From Campylobacter concisus (GTDB taxonomy: Bacteria > Campylobacterota > Campylobacteria > Campylobacterales > Campylobacteraceae), in assembly GCA_018375265.1 (NCBI GenBank), contig JAHADO010000062.1, forward strand, positions 1 to 7,210: DNA of 7,210 nucleotides, read 5' to 3'. Each line of letters opens with the position of its first letter. The first letter of the stretch is position 1. Made by a program: the position numbers and the translations under genes. The notes beneath the pieces were generated by a model. That model saw nothing but the letters and a program-made list of their open reading frames with translations. It had not been told where the DNA came from and made no database searches. Below, piece by piece: positions 6,732 through 7,210 of this stretch.

Positions 6732-6935
6732 ATGCCTTATGTTAATATCAAAATAGCAGGCCCAGAGCCTACAAAAGAGCAAAAAGATCAAGTTTTTAAA
6801 GAGGTAACCGAGACGCTTGTAAGAGTGCTTGGCAAGAAAAAAGAGGCGGTTATGATCTTTATCGAAACTCACGACGCTGGCAATATCGGCGTAGGTGGCG
6901 AGAGCGTAGAGAACAAAAGAAAGGGGATGAAATGA
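6732..6935 (+). CDS. 4-oxalocrotonate tautomerase family protein
   Basis: This 67-residue protein has the size of a single-domain tautomerase subunit. It begins MPYVNIKIAG, so removal of Met would expose the N-terminal proline that acts as the catalytic base in the family. The beta-strand start, a central helix (about 14-33), and the closing NIGVGGESV near residues 49-57 match 4-OT proteins. The start is the ATG at 6732, five bases after AAGGAG; an upstream in-frame ATG at 6696 would bury the proline and is rejected. Aligned by eye to the classical Pseudomonas enzyme, Arg11 falls in a one-residue-longer loop without Arg (GPEPT), Arg39 is Met and Phe50 is Ile. The natural substrate is therefore unlikely to be 4-oxalocrotonate, and a general tautomerase like the Helicobacter HP0924 type is more plausible. 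The stop overlaps the next start as ATGA. Confidence 0.9.
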   Translation: MPYVNIKIAGPEPTKEQKDQVFKEVTETLVRVLGKKKEAVMIFIETHDAGNIGVGGESVENKRKGMK

Positions 6936-7210
6936 GCGAATTTAGCAAAGCAGACATTGAGAGAAAGATAACGCTTGAAGTTGGTGATAAAGCGCCAGAG
7001 TTTGAAGCGCTAAATCAAGACGGCGTAAAGGTCGCATTAAAGGACTTTATAGGCAAAAATGTGGTGCTTTACTTCTACCCAAAAGACAACACTCCAGGCT
7101 GCACGACTGAGGCTTGCGAATTTAGCGCAAACTACGATCAGTTTATCAAAAATGACACCGTCATCTTCGGCTTTATCAGAGATTTAGTGATTTGTGTTGT
7201 GTTATTTTTT
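6932..7210 (+). CDS. bcp: BCP-type peroxiredoxin (thiol peroxidase), partial and aberrant at the end
   Basis: The visible 93 codons encode the N-terminal half of a cytoplasmic thiol peroxidase of the bacterioferritin comigratory protein (BCP/PrxQ) family, which reduces hydrogen and organic peroxides with thioredoxin-type donors. VGDKAPEFEALNQDG (17-31) is the usual opening. VVLYFYPKDNTPGCTTEAC (44-62) holds the peroxidatic Cys57 and the resolving-type Cys62 five residues on. NDTVIFG (74-80) is the next strand. The family then expects a stretch like I/V-S-x-D-S; instead the frame reads FIRDLVICVVLFF to the window edge, unlike any BCP. The gene may be interrupted or the last 39 bases may be misjoined. 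The ATG at 6932 overlaps the tautomerase stop as ATGA and follows AAGGGGA closely, so translation is probably coupled. Confidence 0.85.
   Translation, partial: MSEFSKADIERKITLEVGDKAPEFEALNQDGVKVALKDFIGKNVVLYFYPKDNTPGCTTEACEFSANYDQFIKNDTVIFGFIRDLVICVVLFF

Noticed and set aside
7186..7205. Resemblance of the terminal TTTGTGTTG stretch to some Campylobacter CRISPR repeats
   Set aside because: The similarity is only a few T/G-rich bases, and no second copy or spacer is present in the window.

Overview
The window looks like a piece of Campylobacter chromosome, probably from the C. concisus/showae side of the genus. The grounds are AT-rich DNA with very frequent AAATTT/AAATTTAA words inside coding sequence, AGGAG-type ribosome sites, TAAAAT-like -10 elements without clear -35 boxes, and a substrate-binding protein that resembles Campylobacter NikZ. 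The genus is inferred from the sequence alone.

Positions 1-2720 (minus strand) hold the first three genes of a nickel/peptide-type ABC importer operon, read right to left. They are a periplasmic binding protein (nikZ), the first inner-membrane permease (nikY, apparently with a TTG start), and the N-terminal part of the second permease (nikX), which runs off the left edge. nikY and nikX overlap by an ATGA. The ATPase genes would lie beyond the window.

Positions 2721-2895 form a divergent promoter region. It contains an imperfect inverted repeat around the likely nikZ -10 element that fits the degenerate Helicobacter NikR operator pattern, so nickel-responsive repression of the importer is a reasonable hypothesis.

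Positions 2896-6216 (plus strand) encode one very large protein of 1106 residues. It has one N-terminal membrane anchor, AsmA/DUF748-type beta-rich repeats and an OmpA-like C-terminal tail, and is a likely envelope-spanning protein. Its stop overlaps the stop of a convergent gene for a small four-helix membrane protein of unknown function (6213-6617, minus).

Positions 6618-6731 are a second divergent promoter region. From it starts a translationally coupled pair: a 67-residue 4-oxalocrotonate tautomerase-family protein that keeps Pro1 but lacks the other classical catalytic residues, and a BCP-type peroxiredoxin. The peroxiredoxin reading is family-like up to about 7171. After that, the last 39 bases encode something unlike any peroxiredoxin, suggesting a rearrangement, an insertion or a sequence-end artefact.

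Most of the window is ordinary core-genome content. I see no phage, insertion sequence, CRISPR array, tRNA or rRNA. The points most worth checking are the candidate NikR site, the modular repeats of the large protein, the unusual tautomerase active site and the abrupt end of the peroxiredoxin gene.
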